Virus record (IMG/VR): IMGVR_UViG_3300037475_000027
Location: 1 to 25,623 of that record
DNA: 25,623 bases
From: a virus
Reading direction: 5' to 3' (one strand)
In this document: piece by piece, positions 13,493 to 22,079 of the stretch
Layout of the letters: the number at the start of each line of letters is the position of its first letter
Position numbering within the stretch: the first letter of the stretch is position 1
The notes under the pieces: model-generated
What the model was told of the DNA's origin: nothing
Databases searched by the model: none
What the model saw: the letters and a program-made list of their open reading frames with translations, nothing else
Program-made: the position numbers and the translations under genes

Positions 13493-13842
13493 TGGGCACC
13501 CCCACCTTGTTGGCGTAGAAGATCGATCAGCATCTGTGCCCGCCGTGCCTGCGCGTCAGCGGGTGGGCCTTGCATCATGGGGGGTTGCCCGCCAGCAGGA
13601 GGCATAGCACCAGCAGGAGGACCGCCGGGGGCGCCGCCGGGTGGCGGACCACCCTGAGGAGGCATCCCACCAGCAGCGCCCGGAGGGCCACCAGCGCCGC
13701 CCTGCATGGCCTTGAGTTGTGCGATGGCCCGTGGGTCACCTGCCTGCGCCGCCTGCATGAGTTGCTGCATCTGCGGGGGCATACCGCCCTGTGGTGGACC
13801 CATTCCCGGAGGCGGGCCTTGCGGGGGCATCATGGAAGACAT
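13489..13842 (-). CDS. Pro/Gly/Met/Gln-rich low-complexity phage protein
   Basis: This 117-aa protein starts at ATG 13842 with AAGGAG eight bases upstream, itself inside the end of the preceding gene. It begins MSSMMPPQGPPPGMGPP and is mostly Pro, Gly, Met and Gln. It has a short helix in the middle (MQQLMQAAQAGDPRAIAQLK) and a C-terminal helix (DAQARRAQMLIDLLRQQ). The central AQAGDPRAIAQLKAM segment resembles one repeat of helical scaffolds. It is probably intrinsically disordered with two binding helices. It lies in the late operon, so a virion or assembly role is possible, with no direct evidence. Confidence 0.75.
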   Translation of the reverse strand: MSSMMPPQGPPPGMGPPQGGMPPQMQQLMQAAQAGDPRAIAQLKAMQGGAGGPPGAAGGMPPQGGPPPGGAPGGPPAGAMPPAGGQPPMMQGPPADAQARRAQMLIDLLRQQGGGAQ

Positions 13843-13984
13843 CTTGTTGCTCCTTCTGCTGTTGCTGAACCTGTTGCTGGATGTTGGACAACAGACCGTT
13901 GGCCTCCTTCCACGGACGCTCCGCGATGACGTTGGCGATGTAGTCCAGTTCCTGCGGAGTGAATTCGAGGCTGATCTTGTTCAT
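13736..13984 (-). CDS. Small helical phage protein overlapping its neighbour by 107 bases
   Basis: The ATG at 13984 overlaps the tail-fibre stop (ATGA). The first 47 residues look real: LEFTPQELDYIANVIAERPW, then a helix (KEANGLLSNIQQQVQQQQ). This is a pattern I associate with short phage proteins that end soon after a Gln-rich IQQQV helix. The remaining 35 residues (from DVFHDAPARP) come from bases also used by the next gene in the +1 frame and look like low-quality sequence. Either this is a real long overlap, or the two reading frames are joined by frameshifting, or the tail is non-functional. The gene itself is well supported by its start context. Confidence 0.65.
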   Translation of the reverse strand: MNKISLEFTPQELDYIANVIAERPWKEANGLLSNIQQQVQQQQKEQQDVFHDAPARPASGNGSTTGRYAPADAATHAGGAGR

Positions 13985-15684
13985 GGGTTTTCCAGTTGTT
14001 GAATGCGCCGGATCAGGTCCTTGACCATCACGACGGTGCGCACGAGGATGGGGGCCGTGTCCACGGAGCACGGGAAGTTGGGGTCAAGCTCCTTCGTCAC
14101 GTCGCCCACGAGGGCCACGGGAAGGTGCTCGGCCACATTCTGCGCCGAGAAGCCCTCTTGGTATTCGTCCTTGCCGATCCGGTTGAACCCGATGGTGCGA
14201 AGGCTCAGGTAGGCGGCGTCGTCCGGCTGGAGGTCCACGATGTTCTCCTTGACCCGCTCGTCGGACACGGGCGTGAGCGTGACCCAGCCTTGGTTGGCTG
14301 TATCGACAAAAAGGTACGGCCTGTTGTCGGTGTTCCAGAACCAGTTATAGACGTTGCCCCCCACCGCGCCGTTGGCCCCTTGTCGGCTACGAAGCCCCCC
14401 GATGGCATCGATGATCTTGCTTCCCGCCAAGTTGCCCACAACCGTCATATTGCCCACGCCATCAAGCGTCCAGAGCGTGGTGCCCGCAAAGTTGACGTAA
14501 GAGAGGTTGCCGTTGGCGACGATGTACTGAAGGCGCCAGTTGTCCGACGAGAAACGCAGGTACTTGAGCGCCGGGTCACTCACGATCAGGCCGAAGCTGT
14601 TGTCGGTGCCCACGTAGAGGTTGGAGCCCGAGTAGAACTCGCCGTTGGCGGCGAAGACTGTCGAAGGTAGGCCGTTGCGATTCCAGTTCAGTTGCCCAGT
14701 GCTCTTGATGTACTGGAGGAACCAATTGGCGGCGAACTGGAAATAGATGTTGGTTGCGTCTTGGTTCCAGATGGGCATGCCCCCCGGCATGCTGAAAGCC
14801 GCCGCCGTGGCGGTGCCCGAAGCGGTGATATTGCCCGCCGAGACAGCGAGGCTACCCGTGTTGACCGTGAGACCGCCGTTGACGCCCAAGGCGCCACCGA
14901 CAAACAACTGGTTGACGATGTTGACGTTGCCGTTGCTACGACTGATCGAGAAGGGGGAGCCCAGATAAGCTCCCGAGTCGTCAGACCGGGAAATTTCAAA
15001 GTCAGAGCCTGAGTTGGCGCCCGACTCGGTAGCGGCGTTGCCCAGTTGGAGGTTCCAGCGCTGCAACCCGCTCTTCATCCCGTAGACGATGCTCGTTTGC
15101 CCGCTGACGCCCTTGTTGAGAATAATCTGAGCGTTGCCCGTTCCGTTCGGTCCCGAGATTTCAGTGGTCCCGGAGCGAAGGTAAATGTTCGCGTCAGGGT
15201 TGGAGAGGATCAAGCCCAGCGCCCCCGCCGCGCCCGCCTTGGACGTGCCGATGGTGAGCGAGGTGGAACTGGCCGAGATGTTCAAGGAGTTGAGGTTGGC
15301 CGCGCCGTTGGGCGCGTTGGTGACCGTGAACTGGGAAGCGCCCGCCGCCGCCTTGGGACTGAGAACGAAGGTCGTCGTTGCGGTGTTCCCGCTCAGGTAG
15401 GCCAAGTAGGCGCCTTGCGCCACGAAGCCGATCAGGCTCGCCGTGGGCCGGAACAGGCCCAGACCCGGCTCGCTGTTCCACGCCAGACCCGGCGCCGCAA
15501 TGGTGCCGTCCATGAGCTTGAAGGGGCCAGTCGGACCCAGCGTGCCGTCGCGGGTGAAGACGTTGTTCAACTGGGCAGCGATGTCCGACATCGTGCCGTT
15601 GGCCCACGTCGATGCGATGACCGTATTGGTGACAACTGGATTGCCCGCTGGAAGCGTGTAAACGCCGGAACCGTCACGTGGCAT
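13981..15684 (-). CDS. Tail fibre/spike with self-cleaving S74 chaperone domain
   Basis: This 567-aa protein starts at ATG 15684 with AAGGAG upstream. Residues 1-60 (MPRDGSGVYTLPAGNPVVTN, with STWANGTMSDIA) are a typical N-terminal virion-anchoring segment of podophage fibres. The middle is Ser/Thr/Gly/Asn-rich, beta-type and trimeric-fibre-like, with repeats around FVGGALGVNG and NLYVGTDN. The last 94 residues form a peptidase S74 intramolecular chaperone: SDERVKENI with the Ser474-Lys479 pair, then GFNRIG, GFSAQNV and a C-terminal helical stalk (VVMVKDLIRRIQQLE). In this family the chaperone trimerises the fibre and cleaves itself off just before the Ser. This is the likely receptor-binding protein. 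Confidence 0.93.
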   Translation of the reverse strand: MPRDGSGVYTLPAGNPVVTNTVIASTWANGTMSDIAAQLNNVFTRDGTLGPTGPFKLMDGTIAAPGLAWNSEPGLGLFRPTASLIGFVAQGAYLAYLSGNTATTTFVLSPKAAAGASQFTVTNAPNGAANLNSLNISASSTSLTIGTSKAGAAGALGLILSNPDANIYLRSGTTEISGPNGTGNAQIILNKGVSGQTSIVYGMKSGLQRWNLQLGNAATESGANSGSDFEISRSDDSGAYLGSPFSISRSNGNVNIVNQLFVGGALGVNGGLTVNTGSLAVSAGNITASGTATAAAFSMPGGMPIWNQDATNIYFQFAANWFLQYIKSTGQLNWNRNGLPSTVFAANGEFYSGSNLYVGTDNSFGLIVSDPALKYLRFSSDNWRLQYIVANGNLSYVNFAGTTLWTLDGVGNMTVVGNLAGSKIIDAIGGLRSRQGANGAVGGNVYNWFWNTDNRPYLFVDTANQGWVTLTPVSDERVKENIVDLQPDDAAYLSLRTIGFNRIGKDEYQEGFSAQNVAEHLPVALVGDVTKELDPNFPCSVDTAPILVRTVVMVKDLIRRIQQLENP

Positions 15685-15696
15685 GGTAATTCTCCT

Positions 15697-17943
15697 TTAA
15701 TCGGTTGCGACGTTGCGGCCCACTTGGGCGGCAAGCTGCGCTGCCTGCTGGCTTTGGATGATGTCCCGGATACCGCCCTTGGGCAAGCCGCCCGCCAGAC
15801 CCTCAAGGAGGAACTTGCGGCCCGCCTTGGTGTTGGCAAGGCGAACACCGCTAACACCGCCAGCGATGCCCGTAGCCGCCAGAACGGCCATGGGGTCTCC
15901 GCTGGACAGGCCATTGAACATTGCGGGTCCGTGCTTGTATCCGAGGCTAGCGCTCAACGTCCCGAGCCCCGCACCTGTAGCCGTGCCGTACGAGGAGTTG
16001 GGCCTGTTGGCTAGCTGGGTCTCACGACCCATGCGGTTCATGATGTCATCGACGGGCGCCTTGCCTGTTGCAGCGCGGGCCTCGAAGGACTCAGCGGGCG
16101 TGAAGTGGCCCGTGCGAGCACCGCTCATGCGCGCCGCGTCTTCCAGAGCGAACAACTGGGCGCGCGCCTTGTTGGTGTTCTGTAGCTCGGTCGTGACGCT
16201 GTTGGCTGCGCCCGGAATCGGGGTCAGCGCCTCACGAAGCCGCGACTTGACGGCACGGGCAACACGGGCTAATTCGGGATTTATCTCGCGGTTATCCTCG
16301 ATCATCCGGTTGAGGTTCGAGTCAACGTCCTTTGCAATGCGACCGTCGCTGTACCGCATGTTGGCCGTCAGCACGTGCGTCTCGTCGTTGATCTGGTTGT
16401 AGGCGTCCATCCAGCGGCGTTGGCTCGTGGGCGTCATCCTCCCGAGCGTGTCGTTGAGCCCCTGCTGCACGGCCTGCGCAGCGGCGCGTGGACCCATGCG
16501 TGTCTGCGGGATCAACTTCTCGTAGTTGCCTTCTGTGTGCTTGACTGCTTCGGCAACGGCGGTCTCGCCGGATGTCGCAACCTTGTGCTTGATTGGTTCC
16601 AGTGCGCGGTTCACATCCGCCGTGCTGAAGGAGTCCACGGAGTCAGCGATGGCACCATGGGGTCCGCTGATCTTCATTCCCTCACCGACGACGGGGATGT
16701 TGCCAAGGCCGCGTTCGATCTGTTCAACAGGTCCTCCGATGATCTGGCCCGCGCTTGGGCGCCCGCCGCGCTCCACGAACAGGCGCTTGGCTTCCGGCAG
16801 TGCAGCGCGTGCGCCACCCACAATGCCCGTGATGCCGTGGGCAATACTGGAGCCGATGGCCGCATTCTTGGCCTCGTGCATCACGTCGGTGATGCCCTTC
16901 CCTTCCGCCGCAGCGCGACCGCCAGAGTAGGCCGCGTTGACACCAACGTCAGCAGCGGCGCGCTTGAGGACGGAGCCAGCGGGACCAGTGAGCGCATTCA
17001 CGGCGGCGTTCTGCGGCGCAGCCGTGGCGATCATCTCAGGCACTGCCTGCTGCGCCCTGTAGCCGATGCTGTTGGGGTCGCGCGCCGTGTCCTGAGCGAA
17101 ACTCTCGATGCCCTGCCGGATGGCCGCGTTGCCCGTGCCCAGCTTGTCACCCTTGATCGTGTCCTGTGCTGCGCCAACGAGGGGGGCCACGAAGTTGCCA
17201 GCGCCCGTCACGAAGGAGTTGGGCAAGTCGAGCGCAGAGTTGATCGCGGCGTTGCCAGCGGCCTTCCAGCCCTCCTTGGTCTGGGCTTGGTCAACGAGAC
17301 GGCCCGCCGCCGCCTTGGCGCGTTGGAGGATGCTTGGCGGCTTCGGCGCCATGGGCTCCATGGGCGGTGGCAGGTTCTGGCCGGGTATCTCACTCGCGCC
17401 TGCCTGCACCGTGGGCTCAGGCGCAGCCACCGCAGCGGGCGCGGGTGTGTCTTCCGCGAACGGATCGAAGTCAACGACTTTGCCTTTCATGGCTGTTGCT
17501 CCGTTGGGCTTGACGCGGCTTGCGACCTGATCGGCGTATTGGAGGGTGCTGGGTGCCTTGGGATTCTTTGGGTCGTAGACAGGGATGCCCTTGGCTGCTT
17601 GGGCTTGTCCGCCCGGACCACCATAGTAGCCAGCCGCAGCGAGGCGAACGTCACCATTCGAGGCTTTGAGCCGCTGCATCGCGTACCGCACACCAGCGTG
17701 CGTTGAATCCATGGTGTCATTGATGTCCCCTTTAACCCCGGAATCGGTGAATGCCCCCTTGGTCACCTGCATGGGGCCATGGGCGCCTTGGTTCGAGGTC
17801 GTCGTGTTCTTGCCGGAACTGGACTCTTGGTGGTAGAGGCTCTTGATGTAAGCCTGTTGTGTGGGGTCGCTGATGCCCTCCCGCTTGATCGCTACATCAA
17901 CGGGGTCGTCCGTGAACGGATTGAAGTCAACAACCTTTGCCAT
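15697..17943 (-). CDS. Internal virion protein with N-terminal lytic transglycosylase
   Basis: This 748-aa protein starts at ATG 17943, one base after the upstream stop. Residues 20-115 are a transglycosylase SLT domain: LYHQESSSGKN with catalytic E40, GAHGPMQV (53-60) and AAAGYYGG (102-109). It would locally open peptidoglycan during DNA ejection, as T7 gp16-type proteins do. The rest is Ala-rich and helical, with hydrophobic patches and few motifs. A leader-like motif occurs twice, KVVDFNPF at residues 3-10 and KVVDFDPF at 155-162. The second copy follows Met152, which has GGAG at ideal spacing, so the gene looks like a fusion and may also make a 597-aa product without the enzyme. Confidence 0.88.
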   Translation of the reverse strand: MAKVVDFNPFTDDPVDVAIKREGISDPTQQAYIKSLYHQESSSGKNTTTSNQGAHGPMQVTKGAFTDSGVKGDINDTMDSTHAGVRYAMQRLKASNGDVRLAAAGYYGGPGGQAQAAKGIPVYDPKNPKAPSTLQYADQVASRVKPNGATAMKGKVVDFDPFAEDTPAPAAVAAPEPTVQAGASEIPGQNLPPPMEPMAPKPPSILQRAKAAAGRLVDQAQTKEGWKAAGNAAINSALDLPNSFVTGAGNFVAPLVGAAQDTIKGDKLGTGNAAIRQGIESFAQDTARDPNSIGYRAQQAVPEMIATAAPQNAAVNALTGPAGSVLKRAAADVGVNAAYSGGRAAAEGKGITDVMHEAKNAAIGSSIAHGITGIVGGARAALPEAKRLFVERGGRPSAGQIIGGPVEQIERGLGNIPVVGEGMKISGPHGAIADSVDSFSTADVNRALEPIKHKVATSGETAVAEAVKHTEGNYEKLIPQTRMGPRAAAQAVQQGLNDTLGRMTPTSQRRWMDAYNQINDETHVLTANMRYSDGRIAKDVDSNLNRMIEDNREINPELARVARAVKSRLREALTPIPGAANSVTTELQNTNKARAQLFALEDAARMSGARTGHFTPAESFEARAATGKAPVDDIMNRMGRETQLANRPNSSYGTATGAGLGTLSASLGYKHGPAMFNGLSSGDPMAVLAATGIAGGVSGVRLANTKAGRKFLLEGLAGGLPKGGIRDIIQSQQAAQLAAQVGRNVATD
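17488..17502 (-). promoter_or_regulatory. Internal ribosome binding site and ATG inside the transglycosylase gene
   Basis: On the - strand GGAG (17502-17499) is eight bases from ATG 17490-17488, in frame with the 748-aa protein. The product would begin MKGKVVDFDPF, echoing the full-length start MAKVVDFNPF. The site looks better than the one at the annotated start. Confidence 0.45.
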
Positions 17944-17944
17944 G

Positions 17945-19411
17945 TCAGTCCAGTTGAACGAACTTTCCGTCCGCGTTCTTGGCGTAGTAGTGGCCGTACT
18001 TCGCCGAGTAGGTGCCCTTGACCCCGCCGCCGAAGTCCTTCACCGACTTGTCCTGCGGGGCAGCGCCGGGTGCTGTCGCCGCTGGCGCCGCTGCTGGCGC
18101 TGACTCAGAGAGCAACCCGCCGCCAGCGTTGGCCTTGGCCGCGTTCTCAACGCCCTTGCGCAGCATGTCTTCAACCAGAATCAGATTCTTCTCACGGATG
18201 GCCGGATCAATGAAACGGTTGCCGACTGCGCCCATGTACTTCTCGAACAGTTCGCGCTCGGTGTCCGTGATCGTGCCCGGACCCCGTGGGTACTTGGAAG
18301 CCAACTGCCCTGCGATGATGTCCAGTTGGGTGGCGTTCATGCCCTTTTCGGAAGTGGGCAACCCTGCAACGCGCGTGATGCCCTCTCCCAAGCTGTCCAT
18401 CCAGCCATAGCTCGTGTTCTTCAGGTTACCGCGAGCCTTTTGGATCAGGCCGATGGCGTCGTTGGCTTCCGCCACCTTCGTCTGGTAGTCCTTCTGGATC
18501 GTCTGCTGGGTCGTTGACGACTTGCCCACCACGCCGTTGGCGGGTGCCGCCGTGCCAGCCGCAGGCGCTGCCGTGGTGCCAGCCTGCACTGGCGTACCCG
18601 TGTTGGCATTGGCCCCGCCAACGTCGCTCTCGCGCACCGCAGGGCCTTGGGTATCCAGCGATGCCGTGCCGCCCGGAAGCTGGCCCAGCGGGAAGGTCCG
18701 GTTGGTCTTCGGGTCGTAGCCACCCGTGACGTTGCCAGCGTCGTCTTGGATCATGGTCAGCTTGGCACCGCCGCTGGCCTGCGCCCGGATGCGCGCGGCT
18801 TCGAGCCTGTTGTCACGATCCAGCGCCTTGTCGCGCGAGGTCAGCGCAGCCTTCGTGAGTTCGAGGCGCTGCGTTGCCTCACGAGACGGTGCGCCTATCA
18901 GTTGGTCATCGATGTACTTCTGGGCCGTGGCGCGCGTCAACGGGTTGCGGGCCAGCCGTGCGCCGTGCGCGAGGATGTCGTTGCGAGTCGGGTCCTGTGC
19001 GGCAACGGCTTGCGACATCAGCGGGCCACCGTTGGGCGTCGGCCCCATGAGTTCGCGCGACGGGATGGCTTCGGTGCTCTGCGGCGTAGCAGCCAGCGCG
19101 GCAACCATCTCGTCCTGTTGGTTCTTGCTGATGCTGTTCTTCATGCCCACCGAACGCGCATCACCGATGTCCGCGCCGATGGTGCCGAGGATCGGATTGA
19201 TCAGCGAGGCAGCGGGCGTCTTGAGCACGCGGCCCGGCATGCGCTGGCCCGTGCTGAGGCTCCACCCGCCGACTTCGCCGTTGTTCACTTCCGGCGTCTG
19301 CGAGCCCACCGCACGCAGGGCCTTGACCCGTGCGAGTTGCTGCTGGAGTTGCAGGTCCTGCGCGTCGAATTCGAGCGAAGGATCGATCATCGGTTCGTCG
19401 TAGTAGGCCAT
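17945..19411 (-). CDS. Virion structural/internal protein
   Basis: This 488-aa protein starts at ATG 19411, two bases after the upstream TAA. The N-terminal part is helical (LEFDAQDLQLQQQLARVKAL). It is followed by a conserved-looking GWSLSTGQRMPGR and a hydrophobic patch (ASLINPILGTIGADIG). The middle is charged helix (REATQRLELTKAALTSRDKAL), then an Ala/Pro/Gly linker and a globular helical segment (NTSYGWMDSLGEGITRVAG to NRFIDPAIREKNLILVEDML). The C-terminus carries a small GTYSAKYGHYYAKNADGKF strand-type end. Size and position between a tail protein and the transglycosylase suit an internal or ejection protein. No enzyme motif is seen, and the exact role is unknown. Confidence 0.75.
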   Translation of the reverse strand: MAYYDEPMIDPSLEFDAQDLQLQQQLARVKALRAVGSQTPEVNNGEVGGWSLSTGQRMPGRVLKTPAASLINPILGTIGADIGDARSVGMKNSISKNQQDEMVAALAATPQSTEAIPSRELMGPTPNGGPLMSQAVAAQDPTRNDILAHGARLARNPLTRATAQKYIDDQLIGAPSREATQRLELTKAALTSRDKALDRDNRLEAARIRAQASGGAKLTMIQDDAGNVTGGYDPKTNRTFPLGQLPGGTASLDTQGPAVRESDVGGANANTGTPVQAGTTAAPAAGTAAPANGVVGKSSTTQQTIQKDYQTKVAEANDAIGLIQKARGNLKNTSYGWMDSLGEGITRVAGLPTSEKGMNATQLDIIAGQLASKYPRGPGTITDTERELFEKYMGAVGNRFIDPAIREKNLILVEDMLRKGVENAAKANAGGGLLSESAPAAAPAATAPGAAPQDKSVKDFGGGVKGTYSAKYGHYYAKNADGKFVQLD

Positions 19412-19413
19412 GC

Positions 19414-20463
19414 TTATCCGCCCGTCGTGTAGGTGGGGCCGCTGTAATCGTTGTAGCCGCTGTAAGGGCTCGTGTCCCAGTTGTCCACGGTGCTATACCC
19501 GTTCTGCGTGTTGCCCCAACCGTTGTAGGCGTCCTTGCCCCAGTTCCAGATCGAGCCAGCGGCGCTGCCGATGTTGCCCCAGCCGATCTGGCCCGCCGTG
19601 TTGAGTGCCGTGTTGAGCAACCCCGTGTTGGCGGACCTGTTCGCGTTGGACTGCGCCTGCGCGGCGTTCTCGTTGGCTTGGTTCGCGCTGAAGGTGTCGC
19701 CTGCGGCGCTGTAGATTTGGGTCGGAAGGTAGTTCGCGCTCGTGGGCGCCTTCGCGTTCCACTCGTTCGGGTTCAACGAGTTGCGCGTGTTGGTCAGGCT
19801 CGTGTTTCCTGAGATGGCAGCGCCGTAAGCGTCCTTGCGCTCGCCCAGTTCCTGACCACGCATGCTGTTTTGCAGTGTTGCCTCTCCAAGATTCTCGGTG
19901 TAACCCTGCTTGCGCGCGTCCAGTGCTTGGCCGAACTCGGTGTTGCCCTGCGAGTAGCCCGCGAGGATCGCCTTGTTCCCCGCGTCCGTGCGGACGTTGC
20001 CCAGCGAGCGCTCCTGATCGCCCCATGCGTTGGAACCCATGGTGATACCCATGGCCGCAGCGCGCTGCCGTGCGGCATCCTCAGACTTCTGCAAGCCGGG
20101 GTTCTGCAACGCATTCCATGCGTTGATGACCTCTTGGTTGTACTGGCCTACCTTGGGCATTTCGCCGAGGTTCCCGTTGAGGTCGCTGTTGCCCCAGCCC
20201 ATGAGGCCACTGGTGTTGAGCCCGCCGCTGATCTGCCCGGACAGGTTCTGCTGGCCCTGCATCGACTGATCCCAGAGCCCCTGAGCCCCACCAGACAGGG
20301 TGGTGGACTGACCCCACGTGCCATCCGGATTGAGACCCCATGTCGTGTTGCCCAGCGGGTTGTACTGGTTGGGTCGGTTGGCGATGTTGGTCTGGTTGGC
20401 GGCAGAGTCGTTCGCCGCCTTCTGCTGATTGGCGAGGTCGCCAAAATTTGGTACTGCGGCCAT
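19414..20463 (-). CDS. Tail/virion structural protein, Asn/Gly-rich
   Basis: This 349-aa protein starts at ATG 20463, overlapping the preceding TAA (TAATG). Its N-terminus has NQYNPLGNTTWGLNPDG and then a WGQSTTLSGGAQGLWDQ segment. This is a pattern I associate with podophage virion proteins whose start reads NQ-x-P-x-G-x-x-TW. The middle is helical (QYNQEVINAWNALQNPGLQ, then EDAARQRAAAMGITMGSNAW). The C-terminal third is Asn/Ala/Gly/Tyr-rich with aromatic repeats (WGNIGSAAGSIWNWGKDAY). It lacks signal peptide and catalytic motifs. A role as tail component or ejected protein is inferred from gene order, after the nozzle-like gene. Confidence 0.75.
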   Translation of the reverse strand: MAAVPNFGDLANQQKAANDSAANQTNIANRPNQYNPLGNTTWGLNPDGTWGQSTTLSGGAQGLWDQSMQGQQNLSGQISGGLNTSGLMGWGNSDLNGNLGEMPKVGQYNQEVINAWNALQNPGLQKSEDAARQRAAAMGITMGSNAWGDQERSLGNVRTDAGNKAILAGYSQGNTEFGQALDARKQGYTENLGEATLQNSMRGQELGERKDAYGAAISGNTSLTNTRNSLNPNEWNAKAPTSANYLPTQIYSAAGDTFSANQANENAAQAQSNANRSANTGLLNTALNTAGQIGWGNIGSAAGSIWNWGKDAYNGWGNTQNGYSTVDNWDTSPYSGYNDYSGPTYTTGG

Positions 20464-22079
20464 TAGAGGATGCCTCCAGAAGATACGGTGTAATCCGTGT
20501 TTACCCAGACAACTTCGCCGTCCGACTTGGTTGCCATGGCAAGCGAGCCAGCGAAGCCAACGCCCTCAGCGCTGGCCCATTGCTTCTGGGCGTGCAGACC
20601 GCCAGTCCAGTAGGCAGCGTCCCAGATCGCAACGTCCCAGCGAGGCGTGCCCGTGGCGGAAGGGTTGGTGTTGACCGTCGGGATATGGAACAGGAAGTCG
20701 TAGGCGATCATCGACTTCCACGCCACGCTGCGGTTCGTGAGGAAGTTCGGGCGATAGAGGCCAACCTGCTTGTTGTTCGCTGGCGTGCCGAAATAGTTGT
20801 AAGCCTGCTGGACAAGCGCGGTGATCGGAACACCAGCGTTGTCAGCGAGGGTCACGTTGTCGGTGTTGCCAGTCCAGCCTTGCAGCACGCGGGTGCCGGA
20901 ACCGAAGAACGGCACCTCCTGATAGTCCACCAGCCAGCACGTCGCGTCGAGCCCAAGGAAGGTTGACCACTTGGAATTCACGGTGTTCTCAACCATCTGA
21001 AGCGAGCCGTCCACGGTGACGCTTGGGATGTTGATGATCAGCATGTTGATCGACGGGACAAACTTCACGTCCCAGCCTTGCAGGAAGCCATAGAGGTTGG
21101 CCTGCTCGGCGAGGAACTGCTGGACAGGCCGTGCCTCAACGCTCTCCTGCGGGCCAACGCTTTGGTTGCTCGTGAACATGGTGTTCATCGAGATAAGGCC
21201 CTGCGTCGTCATGAACTTCAGGTCACCGGAAACCTTGCAATGGAAGCGGTGTCCAGCGATGGGCCTGCCAGCGTAGTAGACGCCCTTCAGGCCCCACGTG
21301 TCGATGCTGTTCGGGTCGATGCCTTGGTAGACCACAACGTCGCCTTCGCTGCTGAAGGCAACTAACAGGTCATCCGTGCTCTCGCCGTCGCCCACCGTCC
21401 ACGTTGCCAGCGACTGAAGGAAGCCGCCGCGCTTGAACAGGGGGCCGAAGTCGAACTTGCTCGCCACGCCATAGACCTGCTCGGTGGGCAGATACCAGCC
21501 GTAGGTCGTATCCTTCTCCACGAACCAGAGACGTTTCTGGTGGATCGTCACGTCGATGGCAGCGGCAGGGTTGAACCCGCTGATCGTGCCGGGTGCGATG
21601 CCGTCACCAGCGGTCAGGCGGTCATAGACGACGGCAGGCGGGGCCGTCTGGTGCAGCCAGATCGGGTTGTCCTGACCGGAAACGAACACCTTGTGGGTGC
21701 CGCCACTGTTGGCGAACATCGTGGCTTGCCAGATCGAGGTGGACAGGCCCGTCACGACGGGTGTGCCAACGGCATGCGTCGATGCCGTGTCGCGCGCCGT
21801 CACGTCATACATGCCATCACCGCTGAAGGCGTACATCAGGGACTGGCCCGTACGGCTGTGGAAGCTGTACAGCGATCCCACCGTCGCAGGCAGGCCAACG
21901 GTCCACTCGCGGTAACCCTTGCGGTGCGTGCAGCCGTAGACCTCAGGCCACCAGTTGGTCAGGCGGATCGCGTTCTCAGCGGGCATGCCGAACAGGCTGC
22001 TCAGGAAGTCAACGCCTCCCGTAGCTGAAGGAACCGTGACGATTCCGGCGTTCTGGGCCTTCGCGGCAGTCTGGGCCAT
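20463..22079 (-). CDS. Propeller-like tail nozzle/stabilisation protein
   Basis: This 538-aa protein starts at ATG 22079 in a TGATG overlap. It is mostly beta with blade-like repeats. The opening region has RLTNWWPEVYGCTHRKGY and then GSLYSFHSRTGQSLMYAFSG with MYDVTA. Later blades include KVFVSGQDNPIWLHQ, KRLWFVEKDTTYGWYL and DDLLVAFSSEGDVVVYQG. Phage nozzle and stabilisation proteins (T7 gp12-type, P22 gp10-type) use such beta-propellers below the adaptor ring. The gene directly follows the adaptor gene, as expected. Identification rests on repeat style and synteny, not on a single diagnostic motif. Confidence 0.75.
   Translation of the reverse strand: MAQTAAKAQNAGIVTVPSATGGVDFLSSLFGMPAENAIRLTNWWPEVYGCTHRKGYREWTVGLPATVGSLYSFHSRTGQSLMYAFSGDGMYDVTARDTASTHAVGTPVVTGLSTSIWQATMFANSGGTHKVFVSGQDNPIWLHQTAPPAVVYDRLTAGDGIAPGTISGFNPAAAIDVTIHQKRLWFVEKDTTYGWYLPTEQVYGVASKFDFGPLFKRGGFLQSLATWTVGDGESTDDLLVAFSSEGDVVVYQGIDPNSIDTWGLKGVYYAGRPIAGHRFHCKVSGDLKFMTTQGLISMNTMFTSNQSVGPQESVEARPVQQFLAEQANLYGFLQGWDVKFVPSINMLIINIPSVTVDGSLQMVENTVNSKWSTFLGLDATCWLVDYQEVPFFGSGTRVLQGWTGNTDNVTLADNAGVPITALVQQAYNYFGTPANNKQVGLYRPNFLTNRSVAWKSMIAYDFLFHIPTVNTNPSATGTPRWDVAIWDAAYWTGGLHAQKQWASAEGVGFAGSLAMATKSDGEVVWVNTDYTVSSGGIL

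Noticed and set aside
13981-15684. Diversity-generating retroelement around the tail fibre
   Set aside because: BPP-1-like capsid features prompted a look, but no reverse transcriptase, no template-type repeat and no C-type-lectin end were seen.
15046-17706. Long + strand open frames (15046-16014 and 16375-17706)
   Set aside because: They lie opposite well-supported tail fibre and transglycosylase genes, have Arg/Ala/Gly-rich composition and no motifs, and arise from high GC at third positions.
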